DNA from: an uncultured Eubacterium sp.
GTDB lineage: Bacteria > Bacillota > Clostridia > Lachnospirales > Lachnospiraceae
Direction of reading: 5' to 3'
Length of the DNA stretch: 17,429 nucleotides
NCBI GenBank assembly: GCA_900545725.1
Contig: URAI01000050.1
Location: 1-17,429 of the forward strand
Part shown: piece by piece, positions 6,998-14,489 of the stretch
Numbering within the stretch: the first letter of the stretch is position 1
Layout of the letters: each line of letters begins with the position of its first letter
Translations under genes and position numbers: made by a program
Notes under the pieces: generated by a model
The model's input: only the letters and a program-made list of their open reading frames with translations
Databases searched by the model: none
Told to the model about the DNA's origin: nothing

Positions 6998-7029
6998 TTG
7001 ACATGTCAGTACTAACATGTTAGTATAAT
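6998..7029 (+). promoter_or_regulatory. uxuAB promoter overlapped by two palindromic operators
   Basis: TTGACA at 6998-7003 is a consensus -35. The -10 is either TAGTAT at 7021-7026 (17-bp spacing) or the perfect TATAAT at 7024-7029 (20-bp spacing, long). TGACATGTCA (6999-7008) covers the -35, and the 14-bp perfect palindrome ACTAACATGTTAGT (7011-7024) covers the spacer and -10. A repressor bound here would block RNA polymerase. Confidence 0.7.
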
Positions 7030-7067
7030 AACAACAAAACAAATAAATATGGCTCTGACATATTTAA

Positions 7068-7109
7068 GACAGCTTTTTGTACTCAGGTACACATAACATT
7101 AAGGCTGTC
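7068..7109 (+). promoter_or_regulatory. Stem-loop in the uxuA leader
   Basis: GACAGCTTT (7068-7076) pairs with AAGGCTGTC (7101-7109), with one G-U pair. An inner hairpin TGTAC (7078-7082) with GTACA (7087-7091) sits in between. CTGACA (7055-7060) can compete for TGTCAG (7106-7111). The leader is about 150 bases long. No known riboswitch class is recognised. Confidence 0.35.
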
Positions 7110-7184
7110 AGTACACAATTAATATTAAGAATAAGATAATACATGAGATATTCATATGTTATTAGTTTAAGGAGGATTTTTATT

Positions 7185-8252
7185 ATGGATATGACATTAA
7201 GATGGTATGGACCGGGATATGACAGTGTAACACTTAAGCAGATTAGACAGATTCCAGGAGTTAAGAATGTTATTACAACGCTTTTTGGAAAGCAGGCAGG
7301 AGAGCTCTGGCTTCCAGAAGAGATTGCAGAACTGAAGAAGGTTGTAAGTGATGCAGGACTTGGAATTGCCGGTATTGAATCTGTTAATGTATCAGATGAT
7401 ATTAAGATTGGTACAGCAAAAAGAGATGAGCATATTGACAATTATATCAAGACATTACAGGCTCTTGGTGAAGCTGATATCCATATGGTATGTTATAATT
7501 TTATGCCTGTATTTGACTGGACACGTTCAGAGCTTGCAAGAGTAAGACCTGATGGTTCTACTGTGTTAGCTTATAACCAGGATACAGTAGATATGATAGA
7601 CCCTGAACATATGAAGGAGTCAGTTGAGAAGATGTCTAATGGTTTTGTAATGCCTGGCTGGGAACCTGAAAGATTAGACAGATTAAAAGAACTCTTTGAG
7701 ATGTATAGCGATGTTGATGCTGAGAAGTTATTTAACAATCTTATATATTTTCTTGAAGCTATCGGACCTGTATGTGAGAAGTACGATATTAAGATGGGTA
7801 TTCATCCTGATGATCCGGCATGGCCAATCTTCGGACTTCCAAGAATTATGACAGGCAAGGATTCAGTTACAAGACTTCTTGATGCGGTAGATAAGCCATA
7901 CAATGGAATTACACTTTGTACAGGTTCATTTGGTTCTAACCAGAATAATGATCTTTGTGAGATTATTAAAGCATGCAGAGGCAGAATACCATTTGCACAT
8001 GTAAGAAATCTTAAGTACAACTCACCAAGAGATTTTGAGGAAGCTGCGCATTTATCATCAGACGGTTCAATTGATATGTACAAGATTATGAAGACTTTAT
8101 ATGATACAGGCTTTGATGGAGTTATAAGACCTGACCATGGTCGTATGATATGGGACGAGGTTGCTATGCCTGGTTATGGTCTTTATGACAGAGCGTTAGG
8201 TGCAACTTACTTAAACGGCTTATGGGAAGCTATTGATAAATCATCTAAGTAA
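7185..8252 (+). CDS. uxuA: Mannonate dehydratase UxuA
   Basis: D-mannonate is dehydrated to 2-keto-3-deoxy-D-gluconate (EC 4.2.1.8) in cytoplasmic glucuronate breakdown. The start ATG 7185 is chosen from AAGGAGG at 7170-7176, which gives 355 residues (MDMTLRWYGPGYD...); the in-frame ATG 7143 has no such site. The length fits Gram-positive UxuA. Metal-site motifs of the TIM-barrel enzyme are all present: GIHPDDP (H207), LCTGSFG (C245), FAHVRN (H272) and RPDHGR (D317, with H318). It is the first gene of an operon with uxuB, whose start lies 21 bases downstream. Expression is likely repressed by the GntR protein through the palindromes in its promoter. Confidence 0.96.
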   Translation: MDMTLRWYGPGYDSVTLKQIRQIPGVKNVITTLFGKQAGELWLPEEIAELKKVVSDAGLGIAGIESVNVSDDIKIGTAKRDEHIDNYIKTLQALGEADIHMVCYNFMPVFDWTRSELARVRPDGSTVLAYNQDTVDMIDPEHMKESVEKMSNGFVMPGWEPERLDRLKELFEMYSDVDAEKLFNNLIYFLEAIGPVCEKYDIKMGIHPDDPAWPIFGLPRIMTGKDSVTRLLDAVDKPYNGITLCTGSFGSNQNNDLCEIIKACRGRIPFAHVRNLKYNSPRDFEEAAHLSSDGSIDMYKIMKTLYDTGFDGVIRPDHGRMIWDEVAMPGYGLYDRALGATYLNGLWEAIDKSSK

Positions 8253-8273
8253 TTTTATGGAATGGAGAATAAT

Positions 8274-9881
8274 ATGAAACTTTCAATTGAAGGAATTAAG
8301 AATAAAGAAGCATGGGAGCAGGCTGGAATTAACCTTCCATCATATGATGTTGAAAAGGTAGCCGCTGATACTAAGGAATCACCTGTATGGGTACATTTTG
8401 GAATTGGTAATATTTTTAGAATATTCATTGGCGGAATTGCAGATACATTAATCGAACAGGGTGTGTCAGATAAGGGAATTACATGTGTTGAAACATTTGA
8501 TTTCGATGTTGTTGATAAGATATATAAGCCATTTGATAATCTTGTAATGGCAGTAACTTTAAAGGAAGACGGAAGTACTGATAAGAAGGTGCTTGGTTCT
8601 CTTACAGAGGCCGTTAAAGCACAGTCTGATTCAGAGGCTGAATGGTCAAGATTAAAGACAATTTTTGCCAATCCTAAGCTTCAGATGGTATCATTTACTA
8701 TTACAGAAAAGGGTTATGCACTCCGTGGTGCCAATGGTGAATTCTTCCCATTTATTAAAAATGATATTGACAACGGACCTGATAAGGCGACATCTGCTAT
8801 GGCAGTGGTTGCGGCACTTTTATTTGAAAGATTTAATACCTGTAAGGCGCCGCTTGCAGTTGTTTCTATGGATAACTGCTCACACAATGGTGAAAAGTTA
8901 AGAAATTCAATAACTGAAATGGTAAGTGAATGGAACAAGAAGGGTTTTGTAGGAGATGATTTTGTTAAATATGTCAATGATGAAAGCGTAATTTCTTTCC
9001 CATGGTCTATGATAGATAAGATTACTCCAAGACCGGCAGATTCAGTGGCTAAGTCATTGGAAGAGGCAGGAGTTGAAGATATGGCACCTGTAATTACTTC
9101 TAAGAGAACTTACATTGCTCCATTTGTAAATGCAGAAGGACCACAGTATCTTGTTATTGAAGACAGATTCCCTAATGGCAGACCACAGCTTGAAAAAGCA
9201 GGTGTCTACATGACTGACAGGGATACGGTTAATAAGGTTGAGAGAATGAAGGTTACGACATGTCTTAATCCATTACACACAGCACTTGCTGTATACGGAT
9301 GTATCTTAGGCTATGATCTTATTGCTGATGAGATGAAGGATAAGGAACTTGCTGAACTGGTAAGAAGAATAGGACTTGTTGAGGGTATGCCGGTTGTTAC
9401 AGACCCTGGTATTATTTCTCCTGAAAAATTTGCGGATGAAGTCCTTAATGTAAGAATACCTAATCCATTTATGCCTGATACTCCACAAAGAATCGCAACA
9501 GATACATCACAAAAAGTCGGAATAAGATATGGTGAGACAATTAAGTCATATGTTGCAAAGGAAGGCAATGCTAAGAAGCTTACAGCTATTCCACTTGCAA
9601 TAGCAGGCTGGTGCAGATATCTTCTCGGAGTTGATGATAATGGCGGAAGCTTTGAATTATCAGCAGATCCTATGTCAGAGGAATTAAAAGCACAGCTTGA
9701 AGGAATTAAAGTAGGAGAATCTTCATCTTATACAGGACAGCTTAAAAACTTATTGTCAAATACTAATATATTTGGTATAAATTTATATGAGGCAGGAATT
9801 GGCGATAAGATAGAAGAGATGTTTGTTGAAGAGATTGCAGGAAAAGGTGCAGTAAGAGAAACTCTTAAGAAATACCTTTAA
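8274..9881 (+). CDS. uxuB: Fructuronate reductase (mannitol dehydrogenase family) UxuB
   Basis: The 535-residue NAD-dependent polyol dehydrogenase most likely interconverts D-fructuronate and D-mannonate (EC 1.1.1.57), feeding UxuA. The start ATG 8274 has GGAG at 8264-8267; ATG 8262 overlaps that site. The N-terminal Rossmann domain begins WVHFGIGNIFR (about 38-48). SMDNCSHNGEKL (about 200-211) matches the family's conserved S-x-DN...NG segment. The C-terminal domain has KVERMKVTTCLNPLHTALA, with the Lys and the N..H catalytic pattern of the family. The length matches long Firmicute UxuB proteins. A related activity (tagaturonate reductase, mannitol dehydrogenase) cannot be excluded by sequence alone, but pairing with uxuA argues strongly for fructuronate. 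Confidence 0.92.
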   Translation: MKLSIEGIKNKEAWEQAGINLPSYDVEKVAADTKESPVWVHFGIGNIFRIFIGGIADTLIEQGVSDKGITCVETFDFDVVDKIYKPFDNLVMAVTLKEDGSTDKKVLGSLTEAVKAQSDSEAEWSRLKTIFANPKLQMVSFTITEKGYALRGANGEFFPFIKNDIDNGPDKATSAMAVVAALLFERFNTCKAPLAVVSMDNCSHNGEKLRNSITEMVSEWNKKGFVGDDFVKYVNDESVISFPWSMIDKITPRPADSVAKSLEEAGVEDMAPVITSKRTYIAPFVNAEGPQYLVIEDRFPNGRPQLEKAGVYMTDRDTVNKVERMKVTTCLNPLHTALAVYGCILGYDLIADEMKDKELAELVRRIGLVEGMPVVTDPGIISPEKFADEVLNVRIPNPFMPDTPQRIATDTSQKVGIRYGETIKSYVAKEGNAKKLTAIPLAIAGWCRYLLGVDDNGGSFELSADPMSEELKAQLEGIKVGESSSYTGQLKNLLSNTNIFGINLYEAGIGDKIEEMFVEEIAGKGAVRETLKKYL

Positions 9882-10004
9882 TTTAGAGGCACTTTCTGGT
9901 ATAAATTGTGACCCTTCATCAGGAAATGTAAAGGATTTATTACAGGAAGCAAATAGACATAGACTCTGAACAGTATCTTTAATAATCATATAAGATTGTA
10001 GAAT

Positions 10005-10010
10005 TATAAT
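10005..10010 (+). promoter_or_regulatory. Possible -10 element for the gntR operon
   Basis: TATAAT at 10005-10010 lies 70 bases before the gntR start in a 198-base gap that is otherwise featureless up to about 9990. No good -35 is seen 16-18 bases upstream, so this promoter is weak or activated. Confidence 0.4.
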
Positions 10011-10012
10011 AT

Positions 10013-10052
10013 TAGCATGAAAAATAAGCTGCCAGTCTTATTTTTCATGCTA
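10013..10052. terminator. Long perfect hairpin between uxuB and gntR
   Basis: A 16-bp perfect stem (10013-10028 with 10037-10052, beginning TAGCATGAAAAATAAG) encloses an 8-base loop. It is AT-rich and its 3' arm carries a run of Ts, but no separate T-tract follows, so it is not a textbook terminator. It could end uxuAB transcription, work in both directions, or act as a leader element of gntR, because it begins just after a TATAAT. Confidence 0.5.
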
Positions 10053-10079
10053 TTTAATATATAGAAAGGCTGGAAGAGT

Positions 10080-10742
10080 ATGGAAAAATCGTTAAATGAA
10101 GAAACTTATGAAAAATTAAAATATGATATTATGAATTTTAAGCTGTTACCCGGTGATACAATAAGTGCACAGAAAGTGGCATTAAGGTATGATGTATCAA
10201 GAACTCCGGCAAGAGAAGCAATAGTTAATCTTGAAAAAGAAGGACTGTTAAAGATTATACCACAGTCAGGAACGTATGTTGCATGTATTAACTGCCGCCG
10301 TTCAGAGCAGGAGTGGTTTGTAAGAAAAAGTCTTGAGATAGGAATGGTGGATGCCATATTTGAACATGCAAGTGATGAGGTGCTTGATAAGATGACAGAA
10401 CTTAATAATCGTCTTATTAATTATAATGAACAGGTTGAAAGTGTTCCAAGAATTGAGATTGATAATGCATTTCACGAGCTGATTTATGAATGTTCAGGTG
10501 AACAGCTTGCTAATAATATTATACAGACGCAGATGAGCCATTATAACAGAATAAGATATCTTGCAGAATTAAACAGTGCGATTAGTGCCAGGACTAATGA
10601 TGAGCATGAGATGCTTATTGAAGCAATAAGGAATAAGGATAAGAGAAAGTATCTTAGAGTTATAAAGTTACATGTCAGCAGAATATTTGTTGAACTTGAA
10701 AAGTTGAAGGGAAAGTATCCAGAGTACTTTGAGAGGGATTAA
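10080..10742 (+). CDS. GntR-family transcriptional regulator with FCD domain (likely hexuronate repressor)
   Basis: The 220-residue protein has a winged helix-turn-helix at about 8-68 (ISAQKVALRYDVSRTPAREAIVNLEKEGLL), typical of GntR. An all-helical FCD ligand domain follows from about 78. The metal-ligand pattern of FCD proteins is visible: D128 and H132 in IDNAFHELIYE, H176 in DEHEMLIEAI, H198 in KLHVSRI. Such proteins include UxuR/ExuR-type repressors, where a uronate or its keto form releases DNA. The likely target is the palindrome set in the uxuA promoter. It starts after GAAAGG/GGAAG (10064-10076) and leads an operon with the binding protein, kinase and response regulator; the next gene begins 6 bases after its stop. 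The exact effector is not shown. Confidence 0.9.
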   Translation: MEKSLNEETYEKLKYDIMNFKLLPGDTISAQKVALRYDVSRTPAREAIVNLEKEGLLKIIPQSGTYVACINCRRSEQEWFVRKSLEIGMVDAIFEHASDEVLDKMTELNNRLINYNEQVESVPRIEIDNAFHELIYECSGEQLANNIIQTQMSHYNRIRYLAELNSAISARTNDEHEMLIEAIRNKDKRKYLRVIKLHVSRIFVELEKLKGKYPEYFERD

Positions 10743-10748
10743 AGACCA

Positions 10749-11813
10749 ATGTATATGAGAGCCTTTGTTGTGAATAACTATGTAAAACAATTTAATAGAT
10801 TCTTATCAGGATTGCTGTTGTTTTTTATAATAACAGCAATTTTTTGTGTAATGTCAGGCTGTGGCAGGAAAGTGTCAACGGAAAATGTGCCGGAATATGT
10901 TTTTGTATATGCTGAGAACCAGTCAAACAATTATCCGACAACAAGAGGTGCATATAAATTCGCACAGCTTGTAGAGGAAAAGACAGGAGGCAGGATTAAG
11001 ATTATTGTCAAATGTAATAGTGAATTAGGAGATGAAAAATCTATTGTTGAACAGCTTGAATTTGAAGGTGTGGATTTTGCGAGAGTGTCAGTGGCTTCCA
11101 TATCAGATAATATTCCTAAGCTTAAAGTAATCCAGATGCCATATCTGTATTCAGGAGAAGCGGCAATGTGGGAGGTGCTTGATGGGGATATAGGAGCTGA
11201 ATTTACACAGGCAATACAGGATAGCAGTTGTGGGATAAGAGCTTTATCATGGTATGATGCCGGAGCAAGAAATTTCTATTCAGTAAAACCTCTTACTGAC
11301 ATGTCAGATTTGAACGGGCTTAATATAAGAGTGCAGGAATCTGATGTTATGTATAAGACTGTACAGCTTCTTGGAGCTAATCCTGTTAAAATGTCATATT
11401 CAGAAGTGTACAAGGCACTACAGACCGGTAAGATTGATGGGGCAGAAAATAACTGGAGTTCTTATGAGTATTCAGGTCATTACGAACAAGCGAAATATTG
11501 CCTTATAGATGAACATATAAGAATACCGGAGGTACAGTTAATATCCCAAAAGACATGGAATAAGCTTTCAGAGGAAGATAAGAATATAATAAGTGATTGT
11601 GCAAAAGAGTCTGCAATATATGAAAGAAATCTATGGAAAATGACAGATAATGCCGCAAAGAGGACAGTTATAGATAAGGATGTAACGGTTACTAAAATAA
11701 GTGAAGAACAAAGAGAGTATTGCAGGGAGAAGTTACAGCCGTTATATGATGAGTATTGTTCTGATTATATGGATATAATCGAAAAAATAAGAAATGTACA
11801 GAATGAGGATTAG
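10749..11813 (+). CDS. TRAP-type substrate-binding lipoprotein (DctP family), likely signalling partner of the kinase
   Basis: The 354-residue exported lipoprotein has an N-terminal hydrophobic stretch (about 19-35) ending in the lipobox VMSGC (Cys38). The mature part is a DctP-type binding protein: PYLYSGEAAMWEVL, WYDAGARNFYSVKPL (R174), LNIRVQESDVM with the family's carboxylate-binding Arg (R194), and GKIDGAENNWSSY. It resembles the second binding protein at 14490 in motif order but is clearly divergent. It sits with the regulator and two-component genes, without its own DctQ/DctM. That arrangement recalls Bacillus DctB, which reports ligand to a sensor kinase. I infer a co-sensor role; sharing the downstream transporter is the alternative. 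No strong ribosome binding site is seen, so coupling to gntR (6 bases upstream) is likely. Confidence 0.9.
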   Translation: MYMRAFVVNNYVKQFNRFLSGLLLFFIITAIFCVMSGCGRKVSTENVPEYVFVYAENQSNNYPTTRGAYKFAQLVEEKTGGRIKIIVKCNSELGDEKSIVEQLEFEGVDFARVSVASISDNIPKLKVIQMPYLYSGEAAMWEVLDGDIGAEFTQAIQDSSCGIRALSWYDAGARNFYSVKPLTDMSDLNGLNIRVQESDVMYKTVQLLGANPVKMSYSEVYKALQTGKIDGAENNWSSYEYSGHYEQAKYCLIDEHIRIPEVQLISQKTWNKLSEEDKNIISDCAKESAIYERNLWKMTDNAAKRTVIDKDVTVTKISEEQREYCREKLQPLYDEYCSDYMDIIEKIRNVQNED

Positions 11814-11839
11814 AAAATTCCTACGAAATGAGGATTAGT

Positions 11840-13288
11840 ATGTCTTTAAAAAAGAAGTTTAAATATGTATATGCTGTCAGCGGTTATGTTATTGCTGTGG
11901 CACTGCTTATAAGTATTATGTTGTCAATAAGAGGAATGGTTGTATTTACAGATACACTTGATGAGAATGATAAAGCAATGAATCTGTATAATGCTGTTGC
12001 TAATGAGAGAAAATTATTACGTGCATATTTACAGGATGAACAGCCACATACGTCTGAGCATCTGGAAGAGGCAGGCCGCAATACAAGGGATATGCTTATG
12101 CAGCTTCCGATGGATTATAAGAGTATGACAGAAGAACAATATATTATTCTCCAGTCAATACATAATGCGTATGACAGCTATAAGCAGATATATGAACAAT
12201 TGGGCAGTATGGATACAGAAAGTGAAGAGTATAAACAGCTTATAGATAAATGTTACACAGTGCAGGAATATCTGGAGGAATATGCAAAAAATTATGAGAA
12301 GCTTACAGTATCACTTGGTAGTGAAGAATATAATACACAGAAAAGATTATTCTATGTTATACCGACAATATGTATTATTATAGCCGGTGTTGTAATAATA
12401 TTGTTTATGTGGATTAAGCATTTTATAAGCCGTAAGATTGTAAGACCTGTGCTTGAACTTTCAAATGAAGCCAGGAGAATAAGCATGAATGATTTTTCGG
12501 GAAATGATATTAAAGCGGAGGGCAATGATGAGATATCAATGCTCATTAAATCATTTGTTGAGATGAAACATTCTACTAAGAAATATATTTCAACGATAGA
12601 AGAAAAACACAAAATAGAAAATCAGCTTGAGCAGATGCGTTTTGAAATGTTAAAAAACCAGATTAATCCGCATTTTCTGTTTAATACATTAAATCTCATC
12701 GCAGGAACAGCACAGATTGAAGATGCTGAGGTGACAGAGAAGATGATAGTTACACTTAGCCGTCTTTTCAGATATAATTTAAAGACACAGACAACATTTA
12801 TGCCTCTTGAACAGGAAATTAAAATTGTTGGAGATTATATGTATCTGCAGCAGATGAGATTTGGACAAAGAATCAAATATATATGTGATGCTGATGAAAA
12901 ATGCATGTATGAACTTGTGCCATCCTTTGTATTACAGCCATTGGTTGAAAATGCAATTATACATGGATTGTCACATTCTTCACAAGGTGGTCTTATATAT
13001 ATAAGATGTTTTATAAAAGAAGACAGAATGTGGCTGTCAGTGGCAGATACCGGTCTTGGAATGGATAAAGACAGACTTATGGCTGTCAGAAGCTGTATAG
13101 AAGATATACAAAAAGCTGATGGAACCATACAAAGAAAGACAGTCGGAGTAGGAGTTGGAAATATTGCGCACAGAATTAAAGCCATGTATAATGACAGCGG
13201 AATGAAAATATACAGTACAAAAGGGCATGGAACGGTTGTACAGGTATATTTTGAATATAAGGATAATGAAGATACTGGACAGAAATAA
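11840..13288 (+). CDS. Membrane sensor histidine kinase, YesM/LytS type
   Basis: ATG 11840 is preferred because GAGG at 11830-11833 is spaced 6 bases from it; ATG 11828 overlaps that site. The 482-residue protein has membrane helix 1 (about 14-36), a mostly helical extracytoplasmic domain of about 130 residues, and membrane helix 2 (about 172-194). HAMP (195-247), a coiled linker, and the His_kinase domain with QINPHFLFNTLN (phospho-acceptor H278) follow. The ATPase domain has LVENAIIHG (368-376), DTGLGMD (403-409) and GVGVGN (436-441). This is the class that pairs with AraC-type response regulators to control sugar uptake. The small outer domain may read the neighbouring lipoprotein rather than the sugar itself. 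Its stop lies in a tandem repeat. Confidence 0.95.
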   Translation: MSLKKKFKYVYAVSGYVIAVALLISIMLSIRGMVVFTDTLDENDKAMNLYNAVANERKLLRAYLQDEQPHTSEHLEEAGRNTRDMLMQLPMDYKSMTEEQYIILQSIHNAYDSYKQIYEQLGSMDTESEEYKQLIDKCYTVQEYLEEYAKNYEKLTVSLGSEEYNTQKRLFYVIPTICIIIAGVVIILFMWIKHFISRKIVRPVLELSNEARRISMNDFSGNDIKAEGNDEISMLIKSFVEMKHSTKKYISTIEEKHKIENQLEQMRFEMLKNQINPHFLFNTLNLIAGTAQIEDAEVTEKMIVTLSRLFRYNLKTQTTFMPLEQEIKIVGDYMYLQQMRFGQRIKYICDADEKCMYELVPSFVLQPLVENAIIHGLSHSSQGGLIYIRCFIKEDRMWLSVADTGLGMDKDRLMAVRSCIEDIQKADGTIQRKTVGVGVGNIAHRIKAMYNDSGMKIYSTKGHGTVVQVYFEYKDNEDTGQK

Positions 13289-13430
13289 ATAGATATTTTA
13301 TTAAATGTGATATAGTCTGTTAGTGTTGATAAGAAGACAGGAATAAACAGATATTTTATTAAATATGATATATTTTGTTAATGGTAATAAAAAGAATAAT
13401 ACAGAAATAAACATATATTTCAAAATAATG
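13279..13430. repeat. Imperfect tandem repeat between kinase and response regulator genes
   Basis: Three related units start at 13279, 13337 and 13401 (periods 58 and 64). Each opens ACAG(A/G)AATAAA; the first two continue with GATATTTTATTAAAT. The third is shorter or decayed. The kinase stop codon lies in unit 1. No gene is seen in the gap. Confidence 0.7.
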
Positions 13431-13451
13431 TGTACGGAGATGGGGAGAGTT

Positions 13452-14291
13452 ATGTACAGAGTATTGTTGGTGGATGATGAACAGATTGAGAGAATGGCAT
13501 TGGCTAAGCGTATTGAAAAATATTATGGTGATATAGTTAATATATATCAGGCTGTTAATGGCAGGGAAGCAGTGGATATGTGTAGTGAACAGAAAAATGA
13601 CATTATTATTATGGATATTTCGATGCCTGAAATGAATGGTGTTATGGCAGCAAGATATATAAGGCAGATGGATGAGGATTGTTCGATTATATTCTTAAGT
13701 GCATATGATGATTTTAGTTATGCCAGAAATGCGATTAAGGTTAAGGCACTGGACTATCTTTTAAAGCCGTGTGATATATCAGACCTGCTAGCTGTTATGG
13801 ATATGGCAATACAAAAGCTTGATAAAAAAAATACGCAGAAAGAAGTCTCTGCTATGGCTGATGACAGAAGTTTGGGTTATATTAATATGGAAATACATGA
13901 TAATCTTAATGAGAATGATTATATCAATTATTATAATGGAACAAGAGCGGACAATAACAGGAATACCGACGAAAAAGCGACTGCCGGACAGATGAAGGAA
14001 TATGTTGAGAATAATTACATGTATGATATATCAATGCAGGAGGCTGCACAGACAATGGGATATTCAGATGCATATTTCAGTAAGTTATTCAAACAGTATT
14101 TTAATCAGAATTTTACGGCATATCTTACAGAATACAGAATGAAGAAGGCGAAGCAGTTATTATCTGATACAAATGAGAGCATTAAAGATATAAGCAGAAT
14201 GGTCGGTTATACGGATTCTAATTATTTTGCAAAGATTTTCAAGAGAATAGTTGGAGAGATACCATCTAAATATCGTGAGAAATTAATGTGA
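13452..14291 (+). CDS. Response regulator with AraC-type DNA-binding domain (YesN type)
   Basis: The start is ATG 13452, because GGGGAGAG at 13442-13449 precedes it and the product then begins MYRVLLVDDE, right at a receiver domain; an in-frame ATG 13365 would add 29 residues from the repeat region. Of 279 residues, the receiver is about 1-125 with D8, D9, phospho-acceptor D55 in IIMDISMPEMNG, S83 and K105 (LLKP). A variable linker follows, then two AraC-type helix-turn-helix motifs (about 180-275; EAAQTMGYSDAYFSKLFKQ and DISRMVGYTDSNYFAKIFKR). It is the partner of the upstream kinase. The likely target is the TRAP promoter just downstream, where two direct repeats are spaced by 21 bp. Confidence 0.95.
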   Translation: MYRVLLVDDEQIERMALAKRIEKYYGDIVNIYQAVNGREAVDMCSEQKNDIIIMDISMPEMNGVMAARYIRQMDEDCSIIFLSAYDDFSYARNAIKVKALDYLLKPCDISDLLAVMDMAIQKLDKKNTQKEVSAMADDRSLGYINMEIHDNLNENDYINYYNGTRADNNRNTDEKATAGQMKEYVENNYMYDISMQEAAQTMGYSDAYFSKLFKQYFNQNFTAYLTEYRMKKAKQLLSDTNESIKDISRMVGYTDSNYFAKIFKRIVGEIPSKYREKLM

Positions 14292-14316
14292 AAAATGCAC
14301 AAAAATATGTCATTTT
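14292..14316 (+). terminator. Weak stem-loop after the response regulator gene
   Basis: AAAATG (14292-14297) pairs with CATTTT (14311-14316), and ACA (14299-14301) with TGT (14308-14310). The stem is AT-only apart from a few G-C pairs and starts right after the stop codon. It would be a poor terminator; readthrough into the TRAP operon is possible. Confidence 0.3.
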
Positions 14317-14335
14317 ATTGGTGATTATGTAATTA

Positions 14336-14372
14336 TATGACAAGAAATTACCCCTCTATGACAAACATTTAC
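14336..14372 (+). promoter_or_regulatory. Two direct repeats 21 bp apart, putative response-regulator sites
   Basis: TATGACAAGAAATTAC (14336-14351) and TATGACAAACATTTAC (14357-14372) agree at 13 of 16 positions, the first eight identically. The 21-bp period is two helix turns, the usual layout for AraC-type activators. The second site ends 25 bases before the -10, where it can contact polymerase and stand in for the missing -35. Confidence 0.6.
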
Positions 14373-14397
14373 TGTATAAAAACAAAAGTATCCTCCT

Positions 14398-14403
14398 TAT
14401 AAT
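14398..14403 (+). promoter_or_regulatory. -10 element of the TRAP operon promoter
   Basis: TATAAT at 14398-14403 has no consensus -35 at 16-18 bp, as expected for an activator-dependent promoter. The leader that follows carries AATGAAATAT twice (14414-14423 and 14433-14442) and the palindrome ATGAAATATTTCAT (14434-14447), of unknown role. Confidence 0.6.
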
Positions 14404-14489
14404 ATAAACATAAAATGAAATATGACTTCGAGAATGAAATATTTCATAAAGAAAATCTAAAAAAATTAAATTAAGGAATGGAGGATAAT

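Noticed and set aside
11297..11306. TGACATGTCA inside the first dctP-like gene, the same 10-mer as at the uxuA promoter
   Set aside because: It is in the middle of a coding region with no promoter near it. A 10-bp palindrome with a 6-bp core can occur by chance.
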